Source: DATAUD01 sp036268455 (GTDB taxonomy: Bacteria; Verrucomicrobiota; Verrucomicrobiia; Limisphaerales; Palsa-1400). Taken from it: a stretch of DNA of 64,000 bases. The notes below the pieces were generated by a model. It saw only the letters and a list, made by a program, of their open reading frames with translations. It was not told the DNA's origin and did no database searches. Positions 27,688-37,409 of this stretch are shown piece by piece. The stretch spans positions 1 through 64,000 of the forward strand of contig DATAUD010000043.1 in NCBI GenBank assembly GCA_036268455.1. Direction: 5' to 3'. Position 1 is the first letter of the stretch; each line of letters starts with the position of its first letter. A program made the position numbers and the translations under genes.

Positions 27688-29871
27688 ATGATCGGCTGGT
27701 TGCAATCGCTTGATGTCTCGCTCTTCCGATTCATCAATTCGTCCCTGAGCAATCCACTCTTTGATCAGTTGATGCCGTTTGTCAGCGATTCACCCTGGTT
27801 TGCCGCCATCCTGATTGCGATTTGCCTCTGGCTGCTTTTTTGCGGCGGCGCGCGCGGGCGGATCTGCGTGTTGATGCTCGTGCTGGCCCTGTGCATCGGA
27901 AACTGGCTGATTGTCGATACTATTAAGCACGCTGTCGGGCGATTGCGTCCTTTCCACGATCTGCCGGACGTTCATTTGCGAATTGGAATGGGCGACAGCT
28001 TCAGCATGCCGTCGTCGCACGCCGCCAATTGGTTCAGCGCGGCGCTCATTCTGTTTGTCTATTTCCGGCGTTCGATTTGGGTCATGCTGCCGCTGGCATT
28101 TTTGGTTTCCCTGTCGCGAATCTATAACGGCGTTCATTACCCGAGCGATTCGCTGGTCGGAGCGACCCTTGGCGTCGGCTACAGTCTCGGCGTGATTTTC
28201 GGGTTCGATTGGCTTTGGCAAAAAATCGGCCCGCGATGGTTTCCCGTGTGGCACGAGCGGCTGCCATCATTGGCCACCCCGGTTTTCAATGAGGTGAAAT
28301 CATCTGATGAAACCGAATGGCTCCGCCTCGGCTACGTGCTGGTCATTTTTTCTTTTCTTCTTGGCCTGGCGTACATCGGCTCCGGGAAAATCGAATTGAC
28401 AGAGGATGAGGCTTATCAATGGATTTGGTCGAAGCATCCCGCCCTGTCGTATTACAGCAAGCCACCATTGATCGCCTACACTCAATTCCTTGGCACCCAC
28501 CTGTGGGGCGACAACGAATTTGGCGTGCGTTTTTTTTCCCCGGTCATCGCCGCGATATTGTCGCTGCTGGTGCTTCGTTTTTTCGCGCGCGAAGCGGGTG
28601 CGCGACTGGCCGTCATCCTGATCGTGGCCTTGTCGGTGACTCCGCTGATGGCTCTGGGAGCGATAGTGATGACAGTGGATCCGCTATCAGTTCTATTTTG
28701 GACCGCCGCGATGTTTGCGGGATGGCGCGCGGCGCAACCGGCGGGAACGACACGCCAGTGGCTCTGGGCCGGCCTTTGGATGGGGTTGGGGTTTCTGAGC
28801 AAGTACACCAATTTGGCGCAAGTCATCTCTTTTGGCGTTTTTTTCCTGCTCTGGCATCCGGCCCGCCGGCACTTGCGCCGTCCAGGCCCGTACCTGGCGC
28901 TTCTGGTCGCGGCGCTTTTCACTTTGCCGGTGATCATTTGGAACGCGCAACGCCACTGGATCACCGTTCGCCACGTCGCAAGCGACGGGCAATTGGGCGA
29001 AGCATGGCATCGGACGTATGTGTTGGAATTCCTTCTGACGGAAACCGCCCTGCTGCACCCTCTTTTCTTTGTTGCGGCGCTTTGGGCGGCGCTCGCGTTT
29101 TGGCGGCGGGACCGCAACGACCCTCTCTCGCTTTTTTTCTTTAGCATGGGCGCGCCCCTTTTCCTTGGCTACTTTATCCTGAGCTGGCACAGCCGGATTT
29201 TGGGCAATTGGATCGCTCCTAGCGTCATTCCGCTTTTTTGTCTTGCCGCGCTCTATTGGTGGAAGTGGTGGACCGATAGAGCGCGTGTGTTGAAAAAATT
29301 GCTCGTCGCCAGCCTGGTTTTTGGCGCGGTAGTTGTTGTCATTCTCCACGCGCCGAACCTTGTCAACAAGGTCATCCATCGAAAATTGCCCGCGAAGCTG
29401 GATTTATTGCGGCGCGCCAGCGGATGGAAGGAACTGGCCCAAGTTGCCGAGGCCGCTCGCAAGGGGAAAGCGTCCTTTATCATTTGCGAGCATTACGGTT
29501 TTACATCCGAGATCACCTTTTATTCGCCCGAAGCCAAAAGCCGCGTCAATTCTGACCCGCTGGTTTATTTCGAAGCCACTCCCGACCCGCAAAACCAATT
29601 CTATTTCTGGCCAAACTATCTTGATCGCAAAGGACAAGACGCGCTGTTCGTCCGCCAGGTGGATCCTCCCCGGCTGCGCCCCGACTGGCTTGGCAGATGG
29701 TGGCGCCACGACCCAAATATCCTAATTCTTGACAATCCGCCTGCCCAGCCGCCTCCCGCGGAAATCCAGCGGCAATTTGAGTCTTTCACCAATCTCGGAT
29801 TCAGGAACATCGTCGCCGACGGCAACATCGTCCGGCGCGTCCAATTGATCGAATGCCATCACTTGCGTTAG
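27688..29871 (+). CDS. PAP2 phosphatase fused to an ArnT/GT39-type glycosyltransferase
   Basis: The 727-residue membrane protein joins two enzymes. Residues 1-200 are a PAP2 lipid phosphatase with all three motifs: K80...RP88 (KHAVGRLRP), PSSH (108-111) and SRIYNGVHYPSD (143-154). Residues ~225-727 are a GT-C transferase with the N-terminal acidic loop ELTEDEAYQWIWSKHPALSYYSKPPLIAY typical of ArnT/PMT-like enzymes, many helices, and a soluble C-terminal domain. PAP2 enzymes dephosphorylate polyprenyl-PP or lipid phosphates, and GT-C enzymes use polyprenyl-P-sugars. A linked role in lipid or envelope glycosylation and carrier recycling is inferred. Confidence 0.85.
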   Translation: MIGWLQSLDVSLFRFINSSLSNPLFDQLMPFVSDSPWFAAILIAICLWLLFCGGARGRICVLMLVLALCIGNWLIVDTIKHAVGRLRPFHDLPDVHLRIGMGDSFSMPSSHAANWFSAALILFVYFRRSIWVMLPLAFLVSLSRIYNGVHYPSDSLVGATLGVGYSLGVIFGFDWLWQKIGPRWFPVWHERLPSLATPVFNEVKSSDETEWLRLGYVLVIFSFLLGLAYIGSGKIELTEDEAYQWIWSKHPALSYYSKPPLIAYTQFLGTHLWGDNEFGVRFFSPVIAAILSLLVLRFFAREAGARLAVILIVALSVTPLMALGAIVMTVDPLSVLFWTAAMFAGWRAAQPAGTTRQWLWAGLWMGLGFLSKYTNLAQVISFGVFFLLWHPARRHLRRPGPYLALLVAALFTLPVIIWNAQRHWITVRHVASDGQLGEAWHRTYVLEFLLTETALLHPLFFVAALWAALAFWRRDRNDPLSLFFFSMGAPLFLGYFILSWHSRILGNWIAPSVIPLFCLAALYWWKWWTDRARVLKKLLVASLVFGAVVVVILHAPNLVNKVIHRKLPAKLDLLRRASGWKELAQVAEAARKGKASFIICEHYGFTSEITFYSPEAKSRVNSDPLVYFEATPDPQNQFYFWPNYLDRKGQDALFVRQVDPPRLRPDWLGRWWRHDPNILILDNPPAQPPPAEIQRQFESFTNLGFRNIVADGNIVRRVQLIECHHLR

Positions 29872-30740
29872 AATCGGCCGGCTTTGCCGTCGAGCATTAC
29901 GATTTGGCGGTGACGCTCGGTTCTGGCCAGGCCTTTCGCTGGCGGCAAAACGACAACGCCTGGGAAGGCATCATCGGAGCCCGCTGGGTCCGCTTGCGGC
30001 AGGACGGAGACCGCATCCACGCCGAAGCCGCTGCGCCCGGCGATTGGCAATGGCTCCGCCACTTTTTGCAGTTGGATGTGCAACTGCCGGAAATTCTCGC
30101 GACCTTCCCCGAAGACGAACCTATGCGCGCGGCCATCGCATTCTGCAGCGGTCTGCGACTGCTGCGGCAGGATCCCTGGGAATGCGTGGCCTCGTTCATT
30201 TGCTCATCGACGAAACAAATCGTGCAGATTCAACAAATAATTGCCTTGTTGAGCCAACGCTTTGGTGATCTGTTGCCTGTGCCGGAAGGAGTTGGTCCCG
30301 CATATTGCTTTCCCAGCATCGCCCGGATTGCCGAGGCTTCCGAGGCGGAGTTGAGAGAGTGCAAACTCGGTTTTCGCGCTCCGTACCTGAGCTCCACATC
30401 CCGCGCGCTGGCCGTCGGAAAACTCGATTTGTCGCGGCTTGGCGGCCTGCCGCTGGATGAAGCGCGCGCGGCTTTGCTCAATCTCCCTGGAGTCGGCGCC
30501 AAGATCGCCGATTGCGTTTTGCTTTTCGCGTACGGCTTTCCGCGCGCGTTTCCCGTGGATGTCTGGATTGCGAGGGCGTTGCGGCAGCTTTATTTTCCGA
30601 ACCGCCGCCCAAAACCGCCGCGCCTGCTCCGGTTCATCCAGACTTATTTTGGTCCGCACTCCGGCTATGCGCAGCAGTATCTTTTTCACTACATGAGAAC
30701 AAAGGAGCCAGCTCGGCCGCGCCGTCGCCGCTCAACGTAA
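29853..30740 (+). CDS. 8-oxoguanine DNA glycosylase, OGG1 type
   Basis: This 295-residue bifunctional glycosylase/lyase excises oxidised guanine. The OGG N-terminal domain has LGSGQAFRWRQ. The HhH-GPD domain has ECVASFICSSTKQIVQIQQI, the hairpin LPGVGAKIADC with the Schiff-base lysine K217, and FPVDVWIARAL with D236. The K-to-D spacing of 19 equals K249/D268 of human OGG1. The start ATG overlaps the preceding gene by 19 bases. Its 3' 107 bases overlap the convergent miaA gene, an unusually long antisense overlap. Confidence 0.88.
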   Translation: MPSLALESAGFAVEHYDLAVTLGSGQAFRWRQNDNAWEGIIGARWVRLRQDGDRIHAEAAAPGDWQWLRHFLQLDVQLPEILATFPEDEPMRAAIAFCSGLRLLRQDPWECVASFICSSTKQIVQIQQIIALLSQRFGDLLPVPEGVGPAYCFPSIARIAEASEAELRECKLGFRAPYLSSTSRALAVGKLDLSRLGGLPLDEARAALLNLPGVGAKIADCVLLFAYGFPRAFPVDVWIARALRQLYFPNRRPKPPRLLRFIQTYFGPHSGYAQQYLFHYMRTKEPARPRRRRST

Positions 30741-31599
30741 CCCAATCGAGGTTCATCTGCCGACGGAACCATGTCAGTTGCCTTTTTGCGAACTGGCGCG
30801 TGCGGATTTTCACAAGCTCAATCGTCTCCACAAGTCCGCGTTCGCTCCGCAAATGTTCAACAACCTGCCGATAACCCAACGCCTGAAGCGCCGTTGGGTT
30901 CCTGTCCAATCCGCGCTGGAGCAACGCCTCCGTTTCCGCGACCAGCCCTTTGCGGAACATTTCGTCCACCCGCCGATGAATGCGTTCGACCAATTCCCCC
31001 GCCGGACGCGTGACACCCAGCAAACCGGCTTCCGCGTGTTTCCCCACTTTTCCCCACTTCCCGCGTTGTTCCGAAAACGCCCGCCCCGTCACCCGGATCA
31101 CTTCCAGCGCGCGGATGACACGCCGTGGATTTTGCCGGTCGATCGCTTGAAACGCCTCCGGATCGCGCTCGGCCAATTCCCGCAGCAATTCTTCCATCGG
31201 CGTGGATTCCAGTTGCGCGCGAATTTTTGGGTCTGCGGGCGGCGCGTCCCCCAATCCTTCCAAATACGCTTTGAAATAAAGCCCCGTGCCGCCGCAAAAA
31301 ATCGGAATTCGTCCGCGCGACTGGATTTCCTTGACCGCCTCACCAGCAAGCCGGACGAATTGCGCCGCATCAAAGCCGTGGTCCAAATCCACGACATCGA
31401 TCAAGTGATGACGCGCGCGCTCCCGGTCCTCGGCGGATGGTTTGGCCGTGCCGATGTCCATGCCGCGATAAACCTGCATGGAATCGACCGAAATAATTTC
31501 GCCGCCGAGGCGCGACGCCAGTTGCAAGGCGATTTCCGATTTGCCGGCGGCGGTCGGGCCGGCCAAAAAGATTGCGCGGGCGGCGGAAGTTTCCATCAC
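30634..31599 (-). CDS. miaA: tRNA dimethylallyltransferase
   Basis: This enzyme adds a dimethylallyl group to A37 of tRNAs reading U-starting codons. The 321-residue protein has the P-loop GPTAAGKSEIA, the DSMQVYRGMDIGTAKPS block, HHLIDVVDLDHGFDAAQF, GGTGLYFKAYLEGL and the C-terminal RKGLVAETEALLQRGLDRNP and FAKRQLTWFRRQ. It follows lgt on the minus strand with a four-base overlap. Its C-terminal ~35 codons run antisense to the OGG1-like gene. Confidence 0.95.
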   Translation of the reverse strand: MMETSAARAIFLAGPTAAGKSEIALQLASRLGGEIISVDSMQVYRGMDIGTAKPSAEDRERARHHLIDVVDLDHGFDAAQFVRLAGEAVKEIQSRGRIPIFCGGTGLYFKAYLEGLGDAPPADPKIRAQLESTPMEELLRELAERDPEAFQAIDRQNPRRVIRALEVIRVTGRAFSEQRGKWGKVGKHAEAGLLGVTRPAGELVERIHRRVDEMFRKGLVAETEALLQRGLDRNPTALQALGYRQVVEHLRSERGLVETIELVKIRTRQFAKRQLTWFRRQMNLDWVTLSGDGAAELAPLFSCSEKDTAAHSRSADQNKSG

Positions 31600-32393
31600 T
31601 TGGCCAGCAATGGTTTCTGGTCAATTTCAACCGGCGCATGTTTTCGCGGCAATTTCCAAAGCAGGATCAACCCTGTGATGATGATGCCGATGCTGACCAT
31701 TTGGGCCGGAGTCAATCCCGCCCAGTAATGCTCCGGCGTATAATCCCCGCGGAAAAGTTCCACAAAAGAGCGAAGCACGGCATAGCAAATCAAATAAACC
31801 GCGAAAACCTGGCCATCGAAACGTTTTCGCCGGTAAAGCCATGCCAGAAATCCGTACAGGCAAAGATTCAAGAGGGAGTCATAAATCTCGGTTGGATGGA
31901 CGAAGCTTGGATACGTTTCATGGCCTATGGGAAATTGAATGCCCCACGGCATGGTCGTGGGCCGTCCGTAACAACACCCGTTCATCAGGCATCCCCAGCG
32001 TCCGAAAAAATACCCGAGCGCAATGCTCGGCGCCAAAATGTCGGCAAGCTTCCACAAAGGCAGCTTCTTCAACGCCGCAAAAATGATGCACGCCAGCGAG
32101 GCGCCGATCAGTCCGCCGTAATAGACCAATCCTCCATGCCATACCATAAAAACTTCCGCAAACGGTCTGTGCGCAAAGGATTCATTCCAATAAGACACCA
32201 CGTAAAAAATCCGCGCCCCAAGGATCGCCCCAAAGAGCAGCCATGGGCCGAGATCAATAATCGTATCGGGGTGGATTCCCTCTCGCATGCCGCGCCGGCT
32301 GGCTGTCCAAAGCCCCGCCATGAATCCTGACGCGAGAAAGATCCCGTACCACGTCACGGTAAGGTTGCCAAATTCAAAAGCGATTTTATGCAC
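31596..32393 (-). CDS. lgt: Prolipoprotein diacylglyceryl transferase
   Basis: This inner-membrane enzyme moves diacylglyceryl to the lipobox cysteine. The 265-residue protein has seven predicted helices, the HGGLVYYGGLIGA motif and the Lgt signature GYFFGRWGCLMNGCCYGRP, followed by HPTEIYDSLLNL. It is the first gene of lgt-miaA, with ATG of miaA overlapping its stop. It is divergent from the large sensor kinase with ~105 bases between starts. Confidence 0.95.
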   Translation of the reverse strand: MHKIAFEFGNLTVTWYGIFLASGFMAGLWTASRRGMREGIHPDTIIDLGPWLLFGAILGARIFYVVSYWNESFAHRPFAEVFMVWHGGLVYYGGLIGASLACIIFAALKKLPLWKLADILAPSIALGYFFGRWGCLMNGCCYGRPTTMPWGIQFPIGHETYPSFVHPTEIYDSLLNLCLYGFLAWLYRRKRFDGQVFAVYLICYAVLRSFVELFRGDYTPEHYWAGLTPAQMVSIGIIITGLILLWKLPRKHAPVEIDQKPLLAK

Positions 32394-32498
32394 TTCAAAA
32401 CATCATACGAGGAACGGCGGCAAATATCAAACCGCCCGCTTCCCGCTCCGCCCCCATCACAGCGCTTGGCAACCCGTTCGGCTCCCGATACATTATTT

Positions 32499-35400
32499 AT
32501 GATGAGCCATTGCCGGATTCAGCAGCGCTGGTGTCCCGTCCTGTTGGCGGCATTGGCGCTGTGTTTGACGGCTTCCCGATCGTCTGCGGACACCTCTCTT
32601 GCCGGCAAGCCTTTCGCCGCGCGCAATGCGGACGGCCATTTGGAGGTCTTCAAGGTCGATGCCGACGGCGAGTTGCGCCATCGCTGGCAGAAACTCACCG
32701 ATGGCAGTTGGTCGGCTTGGTCGAGTCTTGGGGGAGGGTTGCTTCCGGGCGCGGCGGCAGGCACCAATAAGGATGGCGCGCTTGTAGTTTTCGCGGTCCA
32801 GCGCGCGAGCGGCGCTCTTTTCATGATTCGGCAAACGGCCTCCAACAGCCTCGACTGGTCGGATTGGACCAACCTCGGCGCGAACTTGCGACCGGAGGTC
32901 GCCGTCGGCCAGGAACTCGACGGATGTTTGGAGGTTTTCGGCATCAATGCCAACTCAAGCGCCTTAATGCGCCTTTGGGAGACGGATTCCAATGGCCATT
33001 GGTCCCGCTGGACGGAGTGCGGCGGAAACCTCGCCCCCGGTTTGACCGCCATTCGCAACCGCGATGGGCATTTGGAACTATTCGGAGTTGATGCCGCCAG
33101 CGGCTCGCTCGTTCACTGCTGGCAATTGCAGCCAAATAATAGCGCCGATTGGTCTTCCTGGGACAACTTGGGGGGTGGTATCCTGCCCGGATTCGCCGTC
33201 ACCGAAAATATCGCCGGACGGATCGAAGTCTTCGCCGTCAGCAAAACGGACAACGGCATAAAACGCATTGTGCAGGCCACCCCCGGCAAAAGTTCGCCAT
33301 ACTCGCCGTGGGTGGATTTTGACGGGGAAATCAGGCGGGTGCCGAGCAGCAACGCGAACACAAATCTCTTTTCCCTTCCTTCCGAGGGCTTGGCCGACTC
33401 GTTTCAAACCGGCCTTGCCGCGGGCCACAGCAGCGACGGACGAATCGAAATATTTGCCGTCTCGCGCGTTGACAATGCCCTCCTGCACCGTTGGGAGGAC
33501 TATTGCGATGATTCAGACCGCTGGTCACCCTGGGCGGAGTTGGGAAAGCCGGCGCGTCCTTTCCCGGCGGTCATCATGAACGACGAGGGCACACTGGAAG
33601 TTTTCGCGGTCGATGTCGGCAACAATGCCGTGTTGAATCACCGCCGTCAGATCAGCGACGCCTCCGATTGGCTGGATTGGGCGAGCCTCGACCAACCCAC
33701 CTTCCAATACAATTCGCGCACATGGCAGACTGATGAAGGGTTGCCGGATAATCTCGTGCAAGCCATCGCGCAAACTGTGGATGGTTTTCTCTGGGTTGGC
33801 ACGGGACACGGATTGGCCCGATTTGACGGCGTTGCTTTCACCTCCTTCAACGCAAAAAACACCCCGGAAATAGGAAACTCCTCGATCACCGCGTTGTGCT
33901 CGGATCGCTCGGGAGCGCTGTGGATCGGAACGGATGGCGGGGGCCTGACGCGTTTGGAAAAGGGAAAGTTTCTGCACTACGGCAAAGCCAGCGGTTTGGC
34001 CGGCGACACCGTTCGCGCGATTTTTGAAACCGGCGATGGCACTTTATGGATCGGCACGAGTTCCGGCTTGAGCCGCTTCGCCAACAGAAGATTTCAAAAT
34101 TATTTTACAAAAGACGGGTTGCTGTCCGATGTTGTGCGTTCCATTTATGAGGACCGGCACAGGGACTTGTGGATCGCCACCGGCGCGGGTTTAAATCGTC
34201 TTCACGACGGGAAGATCGCTTCGTTCGTCATGCCCAACGGTCTGCCGAACGATTCGGTCAGGGCCATTTGCCAGGACCAGGGCGGTCGTATTTGGATCGG
34301 GTCCAACAACGGGATGCTTTGGTATGATTGGTATTGGGCAAACCATTTTTACGCCTACAACACCCGCTACGGCCTCTCCGACACCTTTGTCAGCGCGATT
34401 TGCGAAGACCGCGAGGGCAACCTTTGGGTCGGGACCTACAGCGGCCTCAATCGCTTTCGGGAAGGAAGATTTTTCGTCGAACGCGATAGCCAGGACCTGC
34501 CTTTCGGCAAGGTGAATGCCCTGTTTGCGGATCGAGAAGGCGACTTATGGGTCGGTTCCAACGAAGGGTTGGTCCGCCTCCGTCCAATGCGTTTCATCAC
34601 CTACACAAAACAGCAAGGCTTGACCCATAATAACGTCATGTCTGTTCTGGAAGACCGCAACGGCAGCTTGTGGGTCGGAACCTGGGGCGGTGGGCTGGAC
34701 TGCTTGCGCGACGAGCGCATCCAGGCTTATTCCACGACCAATTTTCCCCAGAACCTCGTTCTCTCACTTTGCCAGGGACACGACGGAAGTTTGTGGATCG
34801 GCGCGGACTACGACGGCGGCCTCACCCGGCTCAAAGACGGAAAATCGACCCATTATGGCGCCAAAGATGGACTGATTAGCGCCGGCATCCGCGCACTGCA
34901 CGAAGACCGCGCCGGCAACTTATGGATCGGCACCGGACGCGGCCTCAGTTGCCTCGCCGGGGGAAGGTTCACCAATTACACCGTCAAAGATAATCTCTCG
35001 GGAAATGTCGTCCGAGCCATTTGCGAAGACCACCGGGGCCGCCTATGGTTCGGCACCGAAGGGGGGCTGAGCCGCCTGGAGAACGGAAAATTCGTCAATC
35101 TCACCGCCAGCAACGGTTTGTCCGACGACACTGTGACCGCCCTGTATGAGGACAACGCGGGCAGCCTGTGGATCGGGACTCAGGCCGGTGGATTGAACCG
35201 CCTCCGCAATCGCCGGATACGCGCCTACACGACCGCCCAGGGCCTTTTTAGCGACGAAATTTTTGAAATTCTCGAAGACGACCAAGGGTGGCTCTGGATG
35301 ACCTGCTCCAAAGGGGTCTTCCGCGTCCGTAAAGATGATTTGGACTCGCTCGACAATGGCCTTCGCGAGTCAGTTATCAGCATCGCCTACGGCAAAGCGG

Positions 35401-36668
35401 ATGGACTGGAAAGCCCCCAGTGCAACTGCTTGTCCAAACCAGGCGGTTGTAAAACCAGTGACGGTCGGCTCTGGTTTCCCACCAGCAAGGGATTGGTCGT
35501 GGTGGATCCAAAAACGATCAAAAGGGACCTCGTCGCCCCCCCGGTTTTTATCGAGCAGGTTCTGGCGGACAAGGAACCGCTTTCCGCCCATCGCGATGCC
35601 GTGATGCCTATTTCCGACGACGCGGGAGCCGTCCTGCGAGTGCCGCCCGGGCGCGGCGAATTGGAATTTCATTATTGCGCCCTGTCTTTCCCAATGTCGG
35701 AGCGATTGCGCTTCAAATATAAACTTGAAGGCGTTGACCCGGACTGGATCGACGCCGGCAACTTACGCGCCGCCTACTACAACAATGTTTCTCCCGGCAG
35801 CTATCGCTTCGACGTCATGGCCTGCAGTCCCGACGGCGTTTGGAGCGGCGCGGAAGCTTCCTTGGGAATAGTGCTGGTCCCGCACTTTTGGCAGACGCTG
35901 TGGTTCCGCGCCCTGGCGGCGTTGTTCATTATCGGTTCAGCCGCGGGAGCCGCGCGATACGCCGCGGTTCGCAGAATGAAACGACACGTCGAACTGCTGG
36001 AGCAGCGCCACGCCATTGAACGGGAACGCGGACGCATCGCCCGCGACATCCACGACGATTTAGGCTCCAGCCTGACGCGAATCATGATGCTCGGCGAACG
36101 CACCGAAGAAGGATTGACCCGCAATGAAGACGTCGCCGTCCACATCCGCAAAATCGTGAGTTCCGCCCGAAACACCGTGCAATCGCTGGATGAAATTGTT
36201 TGGGCCGTGAACCCCGAAAACGACACGCTGGACGGCCTGGTTTCCTACATCGCCCACTACGCCGATGAATTTTTCGAGAACACCAGCATAGGCTGCCGCC
36301 TGGAAATGCCCGTCGAACTTCCCAGGACCACGCTTCCCGCCGAAGCCCGCCATGATTTATTCCTGGTGGTCAAGGAGGCATTCAACAACTGTCTCAAACA
36401 TTCCGGCGCCACCGCCGTTCGCGTGCGCGTTTCCACCAGCGAAAACGCGATGCAAATTACAATTGACGACAACGGCCGCGGCTTCGAGTTAAACGGCTTT
36501 GGCGGCAACGGCAACAGTCATGCGAACGGAAATGGCGCCGAGCGGAAAGGCAACGGCTTGGAAAACATGCGCAAGCGAATCGAAAGCCTGGGCGGAAAAT
36601 TTTCAATGACCAGCGTCCCATCCGGGGGCACGCAAATCACCTTTGAGGTGAGGCTTGGCCGCAAATGA
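32499..36668 (+). CDS. Lectin-propeller/two-component-propeller sensor histidine kinase
   Basis: The 1389-residue kinase starts at ATG 32499 with a signal peptide (LLAALALCLTASRSSA). Residues ~25-405 hold exactly seven repeats of a ~50-residue unit (G-x-L-E-V-F...W-S-x-W...G), matching the PLL/DUF346 lectin-type seven-bladed propeller. Next come fourteen LWIGT-type repeats (~410-1030), which fit two seven-bladed Reg_prop propellers, then a Y_Y_Y domain (~1060-1135) and one membrane helix (FRALAALFIIGSAAGAARYA). The HisKA_3 helix carries H1185 (RDIHDDLGSSLTRI) and a HATPase domain follows (KEAFNNCLKHS, DNGRGF, GLENMRKRI). It probably senses glycans in the periplasm and signals to the regulator 78 bases downstream. 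Confidence 0.9.
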   Translation: MMSHCRIQQRWCPVLLAALALCLTASRSSADTSLAGKPFAARNADGHLEVFKVDADGELRHRWQKLTDGSWSAWSSLGGGLLPGAAAGTNKDGALVVFAVQRASGALFMIRQTASNSLDWSDWTNLGANLRPEVAVGQELDGCLEVFGINANSSALMRLWETDSNGHWSRWTECGGNLAPGLTAIRNRDGHLELFGVDAASGSLVHCWQLQPNNSADWSSWDNLGGGILPGFAVTENIAGRIEVFAVSKTDNGIKRIVQATPGKSSPYSPWVDFDGEIRRVPSSNANTNLFSLPSEGLADSFQTGLAAGHSSDGRIEIFAVSRVDNALLHRWEDYCDDSDRWSPWAELGKPARPFPAVIMNDEGTLEVFAVDVGNNAVLNHRRQISDASDWLDWASLDQPTFQYNSRTWQTDEGLPDNLVQAIAQTVDGFLWVGTGHGLARFDGVAFTSFNAKNTPEIGNSSITALCSDRSGALWIGTDGGGLTRLEKGKFLHYGKASGLAGDTVRAIFETGDGTLWIGTSSGLSRFANRRFQNYFTKDGLLSDVVRSIYEDRHRDLWIATGAGLNRLHDGKIASFVMPNGLPNDSVRAICQDQGGRIWIGSNNGMLWYDWYWANHFYAYNTRYGLSDTFVSAICEDREGNLWVGTYSGLNRFREGRFFVERDSQDLPFGKVNALFADREGDLWVGSNEGLVRLRPMRFITYTKQQGLTHNNVMSVLEDRNGSLWVGTWGGGLDCLRDERIQAYSTTNFPQNLVLSLCQGHDGSLWIGADYDGGLTRLKDGKSTHYGAKDGLISAGIRALHEDRAGNLWIGTGRGLSCLAGGRFTNYTVKDNLSGNVVRAICEDHRGRLWFGTEGGLSRLENGKFVNLTASNGLSDDTVTALYEDNAGSLWIGTQAGGLNRLRNRRIRAYTTAQGLFSDEIFEILEDDQGWLWMTCSKGVFRVRKDDLDSLDNGLRESVISIAYGKADGLESPQCNCLSKPGGCKTSDGRLWFPTSKGLVVVDPKTIKRDLVAPPVFIEQVLADKEPLSAHRDAVMPISDDAGAVLRVPPGRGELEFHYCALSFPMSERLRFKYKLEGVDPDWIDAGNLRAAYYNNVSPGSYRFDVMACSPDGVWSGAEASLGIVLVPHFWQTLWFRALAALFIIGSAAGAARYAAVRRMKRHVELLEQRHAIERERGRIARDIHDDLGSSLTRIMMLGERTEEGLTRNEDVAVHIRKIVSSARNTVQSLDEIVWAVNPENDTLDGLVSYIAHYADEFFENTSIGCRLEMPVELPRTTLPAEARHDLFLVVKEAFNNCLKHSGATAVRVRVSTSENAMQITIDDNGRGFELNGFGGNGNSHANGNGAERKGNGLENMRKRIESLGGKFSMTSVPSGGTQITFEVRLGRK

Positions 36669-36746
36669 GACCGTTCTTGAAACCCTTTTGCGTCATATGT
36701 TTATACGGTTGGAGGGGGCCGCAAAAGCGGATACCATGCTTCTGTG

Positions 36747-37391
36747 ATGAGTTCTGACGTGGAACCGCCGATCCACATTGCCTTGGTGGAGGATGACGAC
36801 GAGATTCGGGCCAATCTGGCCTATCGGATTGACAACAGCCCCTCGTTCCGCCTTGTCGGAGCCTATCGCGACGGCGAAACCGCCATTGCCGAACTGCTCA
36901 AGCGAAAGACCGACGTTGTCCTTATGGACATCAATCTTCCTGGCATGGACGGCGTCGAATGTGTCCGCCTCATGAAGCCGAAGATGGCGGATACGCAATT
37001 TGTCATGTTGACCGTTTATGAGGACAGCAACCGCCTGTTCAAATCACTGGTAGCGGGCGCCAGCGGGTATTTGCTCAAGCGCACCACCCCGTCGAAATTG
37101 ATGGCCGCCATACGCGAAGCCCATCGTGGCGGCTCGCCCATGACCCCGCAAATCGCCCGTCTGGTGGTGCAACATTTCCGCCAGGCGCCCGTCCCCTCAT
37201 CCGAGATCGATGCCTTGACCGCGCGGGAACGAGACGTATTGGACCAGCTTTCAAAAGGTTTCCGCTACAAGGAAATAGTCGGCAATCTGGCGATCAGCGA
37301 AGGCACCCTGCACAGCCACATTCGGAACATCTACGACAAGCTGCACGTCCACTCCCGCACCGAAGCCGTAGTCAAGTATTTGCATCCTTGA
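36747..37391 (+). CDS. NarL/FixJ-type response regulator
   Basis: The 214-residue regulator starts at ATG 36747. The receiver has the acidic cluster EDDDE and phospho-acceptor D61 (VVLMDINLPGMDG), with K in LLKRTTPSKL. The LuxR-type helix-turn-helix is LTARERDVLDQLSKGFRYKEIVGNLAISEGTLHSHIRNIYDKL. It follows the large sensor kinase by 78 bases in the same direction and is its likely partner. Confidence 0.93.
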   Translation: MSSDVEPPIHIALVEDDDEIRANLAYRIDNSPSFRLVGAYRDGETAIAELLKRKTDVVLMDINLPGMDGVECVRLMKPKMADTQFVMLTVYEDSNRLFKSLVAGASGYLLKRTTPSKLMAAIREAHRGGSPMTPQIARLVVQHFRQAPVPSSEIDALTARERDVLDQLSKGFRYKEIVGNLAISEGTLHSHIRNIYDKLHVHSRTEAVVKYLHP

Positions 37392-37409
37392 CTCGAGCTT
37401 TGATTGCCT

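Noticed and set aside
30778..31728. A 316-residue plus-strand frame antisense to miaA
   Set aside because: miaA is complete with P-loop and family motifs on the other strand.
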